A DNA stretch of 10,752 nt from Burkholderia sp. (GCA_028292565.1 JAQGMD010000156.1:1-10752); one strand, 5' to 3'; positions 1 through 7,412 are shown, numbered from the stretch's first letter. Notes: generated by a model from the sequence alone, not told the origin. Made by a program: numbers and translations.

Positions 1-51
1 GACCAGACGGTTCAGATCGATCTGGTCGCGCTCAAGAAGCCGTCGGCCTGA
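1..51 (+). CDS. C-terminal tail of an unidentified protein (5' end outside window)
   Basis: Frame 1 reads DQTVQIDLVALKKPSA and stops at TGA (49-51). No minus-strand start codon gives an open frame over these bases, so a plus-strand gene end is the simplest reading. Only 16 residues are visible. The alternating polar/hydrophobic strand ending in a lysine-rich tail resembles the last beta strand of YceI-like lipocalin-fold proteins, but this is a weak impression and no function should be assigned. If real, the gene converges on the mltB operon, with 214 bp of non-coding DNA between them. Confidence 0.45.
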   Translation, partial: DQTVQIDLVALKKPSA

Positions 52-107
52 TTTTCGCCAGGCGCCGCCGCGCGAGGTAGCTGCGCCGGCGACTACCCTT
101 TGTGTGA

Positions 108-146
108 GTTACCCAAAATGGGTAACAAATTACCTATTGCGGGTAA
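108..146. promoter_or_regulatory. Double palindromic operator-like site (TTACCC/GGGTAA)
   Basis: Bases 108-126 form a perfect inverted repeat: 8-bp arms GTTACCCA and TGGGTAAC around AAA. Bases 130-146 form a second, weaker one: TTACC, 7 bases, GGTAA. Their dyad centres (117 and 138) are 21 bp apart, about two helical turns, so a dimeric regulator could bind both on the same DNA face. The layout resembles autoregulatory operators of HTH regulators or antitoxins such as MqsA or HigA types; that comparison is from general knowledge and no regulator gene is visible. It lies 57 bp past the stop of the left-hand gene and 120 bp past the end of mltB, so no target gene is evident. A hairpin role in RNA is possible, but no T-tract follows it on either strand. 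Confidence 0.45.
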
Positions 147-176
147 AACTTGAACCTGCGTCCGGTGATGGGTTCG

Positions 177-214
177 CGATGCGCCCAACGTAGGGCGGAT
201 CATGACCCGCCCTA
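177..214. repeat. REP-like composite palindrome, copy 1
   Basis: Bases 191-214 form a perfect 8-bp inverted repeat, TAGGGCGG and CCGCCCTA, around an 8-base centre. Immediately left, 177-186 read CGATGCGCCC. The same 10-mer occurs at 9066-9075, and its complement at 7554-7563, in each case beside another GC-rich palindrome in intergenic DNA. Read on the minus strand the order is GGCGGGTC palindrome then GGGCGCATCG, the same order as in the copy at 7517-7563. It sits 52 bp past the mltB stop and could form a transcript-end hairpin, but no T-tract follows, so a repeat element is the better call than an intrinsic terminator. Confidence 0.5.
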
Positions 215-265
215 AGCACAGCCTAAACTGATCGCATCGGTTGTCTTCAACAATGAACCGGCAAC

Positions 266-1405
266 TCACGGCTTGCGCGCAGCGCGCACTGCGCGCCCCA
301 GGTCCACCACTGACATCGCGTAAAAAAAGCTGCGGTTGTACTTGGTGATGGCGAAGAAGTTTTCCGCACCCAGCCAGTACTCGGTCGGTTCCCCGCCATT
401 CTGCAAATCCACCAGCCCGAACATCATGTCGGCCGGCGGCTCGACGCCCGGCGATACGCCGGCGGCTTTCAATTCCTCGAGTCGGTATTTGGCTTCCAGT
501 CCGGTGCCAATGAAAGAATCCCAATTCTCGGCGCCCTCTACAGCCGAAACGGACGCCGGAAAGACGATCGGTTCGCCGCGCTTCCAGCCGTGCTCAACCA
601 GGAAGTGCGCAACGCTGCCGATCGCGTCGACTGGCGAATTGCGCAAATCTATCCTGCCGTCGCCGTCAAAGTCGATCGCGTACCTCCGTATGCTGCTGGG
701 CATAAATTGCGGCCAGCCGATTGCGCCGGCATAGGAGCCGAGCAGCGAGAATGGATCGATCCGGGATTCGCGTGCAAACAGGAGAGTATTCTCGATCTCG
801 CCGCGGAAGAACTCCATGCGCCTTACGCGGTTCGACGTGTTGGGGTAATCGAAGGCGAGGGTGGTTACCGCATCGAGGACGCGGAAGTTGCCGGTATTGC
901 GACCGTAAATGGTCTCGACGCCGATGATGCCGACGATGATTTCAGCGGGCACGCCGTATTGTTCTTCTGCGCGGGCAAGCGCGTCTGGGTGGGTGTCCCA
1001 GAATGTGACGCCGGCATTGATGCGCACCGGTTCGACAAAGCGTGCCCGATAGGCGCGCCAGTTTTTTGGACGTCCGGGCGGCGCGGGTTTCATCAATTGA
1101 ATCGTGGTGTCGATATAGCGCACCCGTTTGAACACCGACTCGAGTTCGGCGCGGTCGAAGCCATGCTTCTCCACCATCCGGTCGATGAAGTCCGATACTT
1201 CCTGCCATTGCGTAAAGTTGGCGAACTCCCCGGCCTCGTCATGATTGATGGGCTTCTTCGACGCTTTGACGGCGCCTGCAGGCTTTTTTGCAGTCTTCTT
1301 TGTTTCGTTCGTTTGCGGGCCTGCACAGGCGGTTGCTGCAAGGGAGAGCAACAGCGCCGAAACGCATGCGGTGTACCTGGGGTGCTTGAAAAAAGTCATC
1401 GACAT
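266..1405 (-). CDS. mltB: Lytic murein transglycosylase B (membrane-bound lipoprotein)
   Basis: The protein cleaves the MurNAc-GlcNAc glycosidic bond of peptidoglycan, leaving 1,6-anhydro-MurNAc, in the periplasm. It has 379 residues, near the usual MltB length. A hydrophobic signal peptide (about 11-26) ends in an ATAC lipobox, so Cys27 is the likely lipidation site; Ala at -3 is less usual than Leu. A low-complexity Lys/Ala linker (36-52) follows. The catalytic domain carries the family motif GVETIYGRNTG (162-172) with the expected catalytic Glu164, the substrate-groove motif GSYAGAIGWPQFMPS (223-237), and an Asp-rich EF-hand-like loop DFDGDGRIDL (245-254). The listed ATG overlaps the end of the transglutaminase gene by 10 bases. 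A second ATG two codons in (1397-1399) makes a classic 4-base ATGA overlap with that stop. Neither has a strong Shine-Dalgarno, so translational coupling is likely. It is the last gene of the moxR-DUF58-tgpA operon. Confidence 0.93.
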   Translation of the reverse strand: MSMTFFKHPRYTACVSALLLSLAATACAGPQTNETKKTAKKPAGAVKASKKPINHDEAGEFANFTQWQEVSDFIDRMVEKHGFDRAELESVFKRVRYIDTTIQLMKPAPPGRPKNWRAYRARFVEPVRINAGVTFWDTHPDALARAEEQYGVPAEIIVGIIGVETIYGRNTGNFRVLDAVTTLAFDYPNTSNRVRRMEFFRGEIENTLLFARESRIDPFSLLGSYAGAIGWPQFMPSSIRRYAIDFDGDGRIDLRNSPVDAIGSVAHFLVEHGWKRGEPIVFPASVSAVEGAENWDSFIGTGLEAKYRLEELKAAGVSPGVEPPADMMFGLVDLQNGGEPTEYWLGAENFFAITKYNRSFFYAMSVVDLGRAVRAARKP

Positions 1406-3438
1406 TCAGCTAACAGCGATTTGAGTTTGAAAATTACCGATCGGTGGGACGCCTTTGTCGGCGTACCGTACCGTACCGATTCATAGAAGTTGAGAAAGCG
1501 CGCAACAGCTGCCTTGGTTTGCGGCGCCAACGGCGTGTCGGCTGCCGTCAGGCGCTGTGAATACGCGCGCGGTCCTTCGTGTACTGCCTTCGGATATCCG
1601 CGGCGTGCCATCTGTTGGCACAGCGAACGGTATATTGCCTCGATCGGGTCGAGCCGTGAACGGCCACGCACCAAAGGTATTGCAATGATCGCCATCACTG
1701 CGGCGCCGACTGCGAACATCAGCGCGGTCATTGTGCGCCAGTTGGCTTCAGCGAAGCCGAGCGAGCGCATCAGGTTCTGCTGCGTCTCCGGTGTATAACT
1801 CAGGACCCATTGATTCCATGCATTGCTGACAGCGTCCCAATTCTGCCGAAACAGCTGCAGCTTGGACAGCCAGGCCATCCTGCTTGCATCGACGCTGATC
1901 AGGCCGCCGAGCAACGGGCGTGGAATCGCGCGTGCCAGGTTCATCTGGATCCGATCCGGTGCCACCGCCGCAGTCGGATCAACCCGTGTCCACCCGCGGT
2001 TTTCGAGCCATACCTCGGCCCACGCATGTGCATCCGACTGGCGTATTGTCATGAAGTCGTCCACCGGATTGATTTGCCCACCCTGGTATCCGGTCACCAC
2101 CCGCGCCGGGATGCCTGCCGCACGCATCAGCATGACAAAGGCTGCTGAATAATGCTCGCAAAACCCTGCGCGCGTTTCAAAAAGAAATTCGTCGACGACG
2201 TGCGTGCCGAGCAGGGGCGGCTCCAGCGTGTAGCTGAACTTCTCTGTGCGGAAGAGCCTGAGCACTGCATTGACGATTTCACCATTGTTGTTGTGCTGTT
2301 CGCGCAGGCGTGCCGCCAATGCGCGAGTTCGCGGATTGAGTCCGGCCGGCAGCTGCAACCATTGCTCTAAGACAAACGGATTCTCATTCGGTTGCAAATC
2401 GTAATCGACATGGGATGTCGCATCGTAACGCACCCGCTCATTGATCGGCCGGCGCGCCAGCAATTGCATGTCGGGTCCGAGCACGGCCGAATTGTTAGTC
2501 AGCTGCGGTATTGACTGCGGCAAATCCAGTGCGAACAGCCAGCGCCTGCCATTCGGTTCCAGCGTGACCTGATAACGGACAGGGGTGCCCCGCAGGTTGA
2601 CACTGCCCTGCGGAAAATTTCTTGCCGCGGACTGCAGCGGCAGCCAGGTGCGGCCGTCATACCTGCCTAGTACCACGGCGCGCCAGTATAGTTGCGATTG
2701 TGGCGGTGGCGAGTCGGTGAACTTCACACGGAATGCGATCTCCTCCGAAAGTGCCAGGTTCGAGATATTTCCCGGCGCCATGGTATCGGACAATCCGGAA
2801 CGGCCGGCGTGGGCGTCGCTCGGCAAGCCCCACAGCGGTCCCTGTATGCGCGGGAATAGCAAGAACAGCACCAGTGTCAGCGGTGCGGCGAGCGCGAGGA
2901 TCGTGGCGCCGAGTCGCAGTCGCTGTCTGAACGGCGGGACCACACCAGTGTATTGGAACGACAATTGCGTAGTGAGAATGGCAACCACCGCGGCAATCGT
3001 CATCAACGCAACGCCGATACTTTGCGAGTAGAAGAAACTGGTCAGGACCAGGAAGAAACTCAGGAACAGCACCACGAACAAATCGCGTTTCGCATGCATC
3101 TCGAGCAATTTGAGCGTGAGGAGTAGCGCCAACATCGACACGCCGGCTTCGCGCCCGAGCAGCGTCTTGTGCGTCAGGTACACCGCGCCCATGCTGAGCA
3201 CGGCGAGCGGTAGCAACAGCCAGCGCGGCGGCATACGGTCGCCGCGGAAAGTAACCCATGCGCGCCAAAACAATATCACGCAGCCGGCCAGAACGACCCA
3301 ACCGGGCAAATGCGCAGCATGCGGCGCCAGCACCAGTACGCAGGTGCCGAGCAGCAGTAACGTATCGCTTTTGTCGCGCGACAGGGGACGGGTGACATTG
3401 CGTTTGAGCGCCAGCAGGGAGGAGGGGAGCGGCAGCAT
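1396..3438 (-). CDS. tgpA: TgpA-type membrane transglutaminase-like protein (DUF3488 / transglutaminase core / DUF4129)
   Basis: This is an inner-membrane protein with a periplasmic transglutaminase-fold domain. Its Pseudomonas aeruginosa relative TgpA is essential; its substrate is not settled to my knowledge. From the chosen ATG it has 680 residues. Six or so hydrophobic segments fill residues 27-195 (DUF3488 part). A periplasmic region follows, with the transglutaminase core carrying a full triad: Cys427 in RAGFCEHYSAAF, His471 in SDAHAWAEVW and Asp487 in RVDPTAA. A further membrane helix at about 571-590 leads to a DUF4129-like cytoplasmic tail (about 596-660). The frame is open upstream to an ATG at 3480, which would add 14 residues and overlap the DUF58 gene by 37 bases. 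I prefer 3438 because it leaves a 5-base gap to the DUF58 stop, fitting the compact operon; neither start has a clear Shine-Dalgarno. All three catalytic residues are present, so the enzyme is probably active. Confidence 0.9.
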   Translation of the reverse strand: MLPLPSSLLALKRNVTRPLSRDKSDTLLLLGTCVLVLAPHAAHLPGWVVLAGCVILFWRAWVTFRGDRMPPRWLLLPLAVLSMGAVYLTHKTLLGREAGVSMLALLLTLKLLEMHAKRDLFVVLFLSFFLVLTSFFYSQSIGVALMTIAAVVAILTTQLSFQYTGVVPPFRQRLRLGATILALAAPLTLVLFLLFPRIQGPLWGLPSDAHAGRSGLSDTMAPGNISNLALSEEIAFRVKFTDSPPPQSQLYWRAVVLGRYDGRTWLPLQSAARNFPQGSVNLRGTPVRYQVTLEPNGRRWLFALDLPQSIPQLTNNSAVLGPDMQLLARRPINERVRYDATSHVDYDLQPNENPFVLEQWLQLPAGLNPRTRALAARLREQHNNNGEIVNAVLRLFRTEKFSYTLEPPLLGTHVVDEFLFETRAGFCEHYSAAFVMLMRAAGIPARVVTGYQGGQINPVDDFMTIRQSDAHAWAEVWLENRGWTRVDPTAAVAPDRIQMNLARAIPRPLLGGLISVDASRMAWLSKLQLFRQNWDAVSNAWNQWVLSYTPETQQNLMRSLGFAEANWRTMTALMFAVGAAVMAIIAIPLVRGRSRLDPIEAIYRSLCQQMARRGYPKAVHEGPRAYSQRLTAADTPLAPQTKAAVARFLNFYESVRYGTPTKASHRSVIFKLKSLLAECR

Positions 3439-3443
3439 CTCAG

Positions 3444-4436
3444 TCAGTCTTTCTGGTAAAGCGCCAACGCACGCAGGCATGCTTCCTGGTGCGCTGGGCC
3501 GAGTGCCGGTGCCAGCCGGGTTTCGCCGACGCGAAACGCATAGGGCACACCGCGCGCTTCGGCCTCGATGACCCAGCGCGTCATGCGCGACAGCTTCAGC
3601 TCGAGGTTCATGCTGCGGGGCAGCTGGCCAATATCGAGGACGACGTCCGCGGCTGCGCCGCCTTCAAAGTACTTGGTGACCAACGTGCCGCCCAGATCCA
3701 CATCCACCTTGGCGATTTGCCGCCATGCGAGGCGCTTCAACGAGTCTCCCGCCTGATAGCCGCGGATGCCGGCAAAGTCCTCCTGCCCCGCATGGCCTTG
3801 TCCATCTTTCTGCTCGAGGCCGGCGAGCGGCAGTGGCGGCGCCTCATCTTCGGGATGCGGGTAGACCAATGCTTTCGCATCCGGTTGCCAATAGCTCCAG
3901 GCACGCAGCAGCCCGAGCGGGAAGCGCGTTTGCAGACGCACGCGCGGGGCGGGCAGCCATCCGCGTTCCGCGGCCAGTGTCGACAGCACTACAGTTTGTG
4001 TTGCCTGCGGAGCGACGTCGGCAGCTTGTGCGCGTTCTGGTAAGCCCTCACCTATGAAGTCCAGCCAGATCGCATAGCGGTGATGCTTGCGGCGATTGAT
4101 CAGGTGCAGCTCGAACTGCGCTTCTTCACCGGCGAAGACCGGTGAAGCGCGGCCCGATTTCAGATGCAGGTGGGCGAGGTTGCGGAACGTCAGGTGCATG
4201 TCGATCAGCGCGCATGCGGCGATCAGGAAGGTGAAGCCGAAGCCCAGGCTCAGGTTGTAATTAACGGAGCCGATGAAGAGCGCGATCAGCATCACGCAGA
4301 ACAGCAGGCCGGGGTGGGTCGGCACGATGAAAACTCGCCGCTGGGTGAGATATACCTCGCCTGTCTCCGGGCCGCGCAGCGCGTACAGCCATTTGTTGGC
4401 GAACCAGCGTATGCGATGCTCCAGTCTGCTCAGCAT
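3444..4436 (-). CDS. DUF58 domain membrane protein, partner of MoxR ATPase
   Basis: The 330-residue protein has a basic N-terminus, two adjacent membrane helices (about 41-58 and 62-80), and a long soluble region. The DUF58 signature is at 220-243: DFAGIRGYQAGDSLKRLAWR followed by QIAK. DUF58 proteins belong to the vWA-related group and are nearly always encoded next to MoxR ATPases, probably as the protein the ATPase acts on; the molecular role is not established. The position where a vWA metal site (DxSxS) would be expected reads VVLDIGQL (265-272), so only the first Asp remains and metal binding there is doubtful. The start ATG lies 3 bases after the moxR stop, and the next gene follows after 5 bases, so co-translation is likely. 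Confidence 0.9.
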   Translation of the reverse strand: MLSRLEHRIRWFANKWLYALRGPETGEVYLTQRRVFIVPTHPGLLFCVMLIALFIGSVNYNLSLGFGFTFLIAACALIDMHLTFRNLAHLHLKSGRASPVFAGEEAQFELHLINRRKHHRYAIWLDFIGEGLPERAQAADVAPQATQTVVLSTLAAERGWLPAPRVRLQTRFPLGLLRAWSYWQPDAKALVYPHPEDEAPPLPLAGLEQKDGQGHAGQEDFAGIRGYQAGDSLKRLAWRQIAKVDVDLGGTLVTKYFEGGAAADVVLDIGQLPRSMNLELKLSRMTRWVIEAEARGVPYAFRVGETRLAPALGPAHQEACLRALALYQKD

Positions 4437-4439
4437 GAA

Positions 4440-5360
4440 TCAGACCGGAACGGACTTCATCATCTGCAGCACCAGGTCGCGGCTGCCCAGTGCGGAGCTT
4501 CCGGTCGATTTCAAAGGACGCAGCCGGTGCGCGGTAACCGGAACGAGCACGGCTTGTACATCCTCCGGGATCACATGGTTGCGCCCCTCCATCGCGGCCC
4601 ACGCGCGCGACGCCTGCAGCAATGCAATCGACGCACGCGGGCTCATTCCTTCGGCGAACAATCCACCCTGGCGTGACGCCTGCGCCAATGCCTGTATGTA
4701 ATCGATCAACGAAGCCGAGACATGGATTTTTTTCAATGCCGTTTGCGCCTCTTGCAGCTCGTCCGGCTGCATCGCGGTACGTAGCGACTTCAACATCGTG
4801 CGGCGGTCTTCGCCCATCAGCAACGCGCGCTCGGCCGCCGCATCCGGGTAACCCAGCGAGAGGCACATGAGGAAGCGGTCGAGCTGCGATTCCGGTAATT
4901 GGAAGGTGCCGATCTGGTGGGTGGGGTTCTGCGTCGCGATGACGAAGTAGGGCGTCGGCAAATCGCGGGTCACGCCGTCCGCGGTCACCTGGCGCTCTTC
5001 CATTGCTTCCAGCAGGGCCGACTGGGTTTTTGGCGTGGCGCGGTTGATTTCGTCAGCCAGCAGGACCTGGGTGAACACGGGTCCCGGATGAAACACGAAG
5101 CCGTTCTTTTCACGGTTGAAAATCGAAATGCCGACTACGTCCGCCGGCAGCAGGTCGCTGGTAAATTGCAGGCGGTTGAATTTCAGTCCCAGCGATATGG
5201 CAAGCGCATGTGCCAGAGTGGTCTTGCCGACGCCAGGCACATCTTCGATCAGGAGGTGGCCCCCGGCCAGCAGGCATACCAGCGATTGACGGATTTGCAG
5301 GTCTTTGCCGACGACGATCTGGCTGACCTGCCGGGCGACAGCGTGGACTTTCGAGAACAT
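4440..5360 (-). CDS. MoxR-family AAA+ ATPase
   Basis: This is a cytoplasmic AAA+ ATPase of the MoxR group, thought to be a chaperone for membrane or periplasmic complexes encoded beside it. From the chosen ATG it has 306 residues, typical for the family. Visible motifs are Walker A PGVGKTT (42-48, Lys46), Walker B VLLADEIN (99-106, Asp103-Glu104), sensor 1 ATQNP (142-146), the LDRF arginine region (160-163), and sensor 2 SPR (240-242) in the C-terminal helical lid. The frame is open upstream to an ATG at 5477. That extra 39-residue stretch looks unlike MoxR N-termini and would consume the divergent promoter region, whereas MFSKVHAVARQ aligns with the usual start and has a purine-rich GGAAAAGAAAG just before it. 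It is the first gene of the four-gene envelope operon, so its promoter should lie in 5361-5493. Confidence 0.94.
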   Translation of the reverse strand: MFSKVHAVARQVSQIVVGKDLQIRQSLVCLLAGGHLLIEDVPGVGKTTLAHALAISLGLKFNRLQFTSDLLPADVVGISIFNREKNGFVFHPGPVFTQVLLADEINRATPKTQSALLEAMEERQVTADGVTRDLPTPYFVIATQNPTHQIGTFQLPESQLDRFLMCLSLGYPDAAAERALLMGEDRRTMLKSLRTAMQPDELQEAQTALKKIHVSASLIDYIQALAQASRQGGLFAEGMSPRASIALLQASRAWAAMEGRNHVIPEDVQAVLVPVTAHRLRPLKSTGSSALGSRDLVLQMMKSVPV

Positions 5361-5493
5361 GCTTTCTTTTCCATTTTTGAGGGAGCGCAACCGGCGCTGC
5401 CAGGGTGTAAACAAAATGACAGCTACCGTCGCGGTTTCTTCGCTAAACTGTGATTCTATTCGAGAATGTTGGCGCACATGTTGCCTCAGACAA
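5361..5493. promoter_or_regulatory. Divergent intergenic region between moxR operon and deacetylase gene
   Basis: These 133 bp separate two outward-facing start codons, so promoters for both directions must lie here, or overlap the gene starts. On the minus strand a TAGAAT (complement at 5453-5458) is a possible -10 for the moxR operon, but I see no convincing -35 at 16-18 bp. No good pair stands out for the plus strand. A small inverted repeat, AGCGC-AACCG-GCGCT (5384-5398), would fall in the moxR 5' leader. The region is more AT-rich than the flanking genes, as expected of a promoter region. Confidence 0.5.
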
Positions 5494-6435
5494 ATGACTA
5501 CCGCGATCTACACACATCCCGACTGCAAACGCCACGAAATGGGCTCGTGGCATCCGGAATGCCCGGAACGCCTCCATGCTATCGAGGACCAGCTGATTGC
5601 GAGTCGCATCGACGAACTTCTCGCACATCGTGAAGCGCCCGAAGTCGACCTCGCGGATATTGCGCGGGTTCATACGGCGGGCTCGATTGCCCGCGTGCGG
5701 GAGAATGTGCCGGCTATCGGGGAGGGCCATTCCGGCTATTACCCGCTGGATGCCGACACCATGTTGAACGCCTATAGCTGGAAAGCCGCCTTGCGGGCAG
5801 CCGGGGCCGCGGTGGCCGCGACCGATGCGGTGATAGCAGGGGAATTCGAGAATGCGTTCTGCGCAATCCGTCCGCCGGGGCATCATGCGACGCCATCCGA
5901 GCCGATGGGGTTTTGCCTGTTTGGTAACGTCGCCATCGCTGCGAAGCATGCGATGGACGTGCATGGATTGCAGCGCGTAGCGATAGTCGATTTCGACGTT
6001 CATCACGGTAATGGGACCGAAGAGGCGTTCCGTGACGATGCGCGCGTGCTGATGGTGAGCTTCTTTCAACATCCGTTCTATCCGTATAGCGGTGCCGGCC
6101 GTCCTTGCGCGAACATGGTCAACGTCGCGGTGCCCGCATATACCAAGGGTCCTGAAATCCGCGAGTTAGTGACTGAAAAGTGGCTGCCGGCGCTGCACGC
6201 GCACCGGCCGGAGATGATCTTCATCTCGGCCGGGTTTGATGCGCATCGTGAGGACGACCTCGGGCAAATGGGCCTGGTGGAAGCAGATTATGCATGGATC
6301 ACGCAGCAGGTCATGGCGGTCGCCAGGGAGCATGCGCATGGGCGCATCGTCAGCTGCCTCGAAGGCGGGTACAACTTGTCCGCGCTCGGGCGAAGCGTGG
6401 TCGCGCACATGAAGGTGCTTGCCGGAGTGGAATAG
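5494..6435 (+). CDS. Histone-deacetylase-like amidohydrolase (zinc-dependent, class II type)
   Basis: The 313-residue cytoplasmic enzyme belongs to the arginase/deacetylase superfamily (HDAC, HDAH, AcuC, acetylpolyamine amidohydrolase). It would remove acetyl groups from acetyl-lysine or a small acetylated amine; the substrate cannot be read from sequence. All hallmark residues are present: paired histidines His130-His131 in RPPGHHA, zinc ligands Asp168 and His170 in VDFDVHHGNGTEE (165-177), third ligand Asp249 in SAGFDAH, and the catalytic tyrosine Tyr293 in LEGGYN. The N-terminal HPECPERL motif (20-27) is typical of this group. The frame extends upstream to 5305, but that part overlaps moxR antisense and looks non-protein-like. 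The ATG at 5494 starts the recognisable domain, although its Shine-Dalgarno is poor. ylqF follows in the same direction 59 bp downstream but has its own possible promoter. Confidence 0.92.
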   Translation: MTTAIYTHPDCKRHEMGSWHPECPERLHAIEDQLIASRIDELLAHREAPEVDLADIARVHTAGSIARVRENVPAIGEGHSGYYPLDADTMLNAYSWKAALRAAGAAVAATDAVIAGEFENAFCAIRPPGHHATPSEPMGFCLFGNVAIAAKHAMDVHGLQRVAIVDFDVHHGNGTEEAFRDDARVLMVSFFQHPFYPYSGAGRPCANMVNVAVPAYTKGPEIRELVTEKWLPALHAHRPEMIFISAGFDAHREDDLGQMGLVEADYAWITQQVMAVAREHAHGRIVSCLEGGYNLSALGRSVVAHMKVLAGVE

Positions 6436-6459
6436 CGCGGGGGAAGTCACCCCAGCGGG

Positions 6460-6465
6460 TAAAAT
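6460..6465 (+). promoter_or_regulatory. Possible -10 element for ylqF
   Basis: TAAAAT lies 29 bp before the ylqF ATG in the 59-bp gap after the deacetylase gene, in the context GGGTAAAATAGCGG. No good -35 is seen 16-18 bp upstream. Just downstream, GGATTAATCC (6469-6478) is a perfect 10-bp palindrome around the expected transcription start, which could be a small operator or chance. ylqF may also be read through from the deacetylase gene. Confidence 0.35.
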
Positions 6466-6494
6466 AGCGGATTAATCCCGCAATTTACATACGC

Positions 6495-7412
6495 ATGTCC
6501 ATACAATGGTTCCCCGGTCACATGAACGCCGCCCGCAAGAAGGCGGCGGAATCCATGGAAAAGACCGATCTCGTCATCGAGGTGCTCGACGGGCGTTTGC
6601 CGCAAGCCAGCAGCAATCCGATGATCGATTCGCTGCGCAAGTTTCGTCAGCGCCCCTGCCTGAAAATCCTGAACAAGAGCGACCTGGCTGATCCTGCGGC
6701 CACCCAGGCATGGCTGGACTACTACAATCGGCAGAAGGATGTGAACGCGGTGGCGCTGTCGTGCAAAAAGCCGGCAGACGTCGCGAAAATCCCGGGACTG
6801 GCGATGAAGCTGGCACCCCACCGCGGTACCGCGCTCAAGCCGTTGCGCATCATGATCATGGGTATTCCCAACGTCGGCAAATCGACGTTGATGAATGCCT
6901 TGCTGAAGAAGCGGGTGGCAGCCGTCGGCGACGAACCGGCCGTGACGAAAACCCAGCAGCGCCTGTACCTTGGCAACAATATGGTGTTGATTGACACGCC
7001 AGGCATGTTGTGGCCGAAGATCGAACATCCGAGCGATGGCCTGATGCTGGCAGCCAGCCACGCAGTCGGCACCAATGCGTTGATTGAGGAAGAGGTGGCG
7101 ACTTTCCTCGCCGACCTGTTGCTCACGCGGTATTCACCGCTGATCAGCGCACGTTACGGCTTCCCGACGGAAGGGATCGACGGCGTCAGCGTACTGGAGG
7201 GCGTTGCCAAACGGCGCGCTTTCCGTATCAAGGGCGGTGAACTTGATTATGAAAAGGCTGCGCATACCCTGTTGCAGGACTATCGCAGCGGCGCGCTCGG
7301 CCGTATCAGCCTGGAGACGCCGGAGAGCCGTGCGCAATTGCTGGCCAGCTATCAGGAGGCGCCTTCGCTTGGTCTGAAAGAAGAGAGCGACGACGAAGTC
7401 GGCGAGGAATAA
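6495..7412 (+). CDS. ylqF: Ribosome biogenesis GTPase YlqF/RbgA
   Basis: This is a circularly permuted GTPase of the YlqF/YawG family. The Bacillus homologue RbgA binds the immature 50S subunit and is needed for late large-subunit assembly. In this 305-residue protein the motifs come in the permuted order: G4 NKSD (60-63), then G1 GIPNVGKST (123-131), a G2-type Thr in the AVTKTQQ stretch (149-155), then G3 DTPG (167-170). The N-terminus WFPGHMNAARK (5-15) is the family signature. A C-terminal helical region (about 195-285) matches the RNA-binding ANTAR-like part, and the last dozen residues are acidic. The start is fixed by the signature; no clear Shine-Dalgarno precedes it. It converges on the ferritin-like gene. 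Confidence 0.95.
   Translation: MSIQWFPGHMNAARKKAAESMEKTDLVIEVLDGRLPQASSNPMIDSLRKFRQRPCLKILNKSDLADPAATQAWLDYYNRQKDVNAVALSCKKPADVAKIPGLAMKLAPHRGTALKPLRIMIMGIPNVGKSTLMNALLKKRVAAVGDEPAVTKTQQRLYLGNNMVLIDTPGMLWPKIEHPSDGLMLAASHAVGTNALIEEEVATFLADLLLTRYSPLISARYGFPTEGIDGVSVLEGVAKRRAFRIKGGELDYEKAAHTLLQDYRSGALGRISLETPESRAQLLASYQEAPSLGLKEESDDEVGEE

Noticed and set aside
93..524. Minus-strand 143-codon frame over the mltB end and the left gap
   Set aside because: It overlaps the true mltB C-terminal frame, spans both palindromes, and has no protein-like features.
590..1486. 298-codon plus-strand open frame opposite mltB
   Set aside because: It is antisense to a gene with clear MltB motifs; its translation is Arg/Gly/Cys-rich with no recognisable domain, as expected of a GC-rich shadow frame.
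2657..3301. 214-codon minus-strand frame inside tgpA
   Set aside because: It lies in another frame of a well-supported membrane protein gene and has a composition typical of frame-shifted GC-rich DNA.
4899..5453. 184-codon plus-strand frame opposite moxR
   Set aside because: It is antisense to the Walker motifs of the ATPase and has no domain of its own; it also overlaps the divergent promoter region.
6439..6453. GGGGG/CCCC hairpin after the deacetylase stop as a terminator
   Set aside because: The stem is only 4-5 bp and has no T-run, so it is too weak to call.
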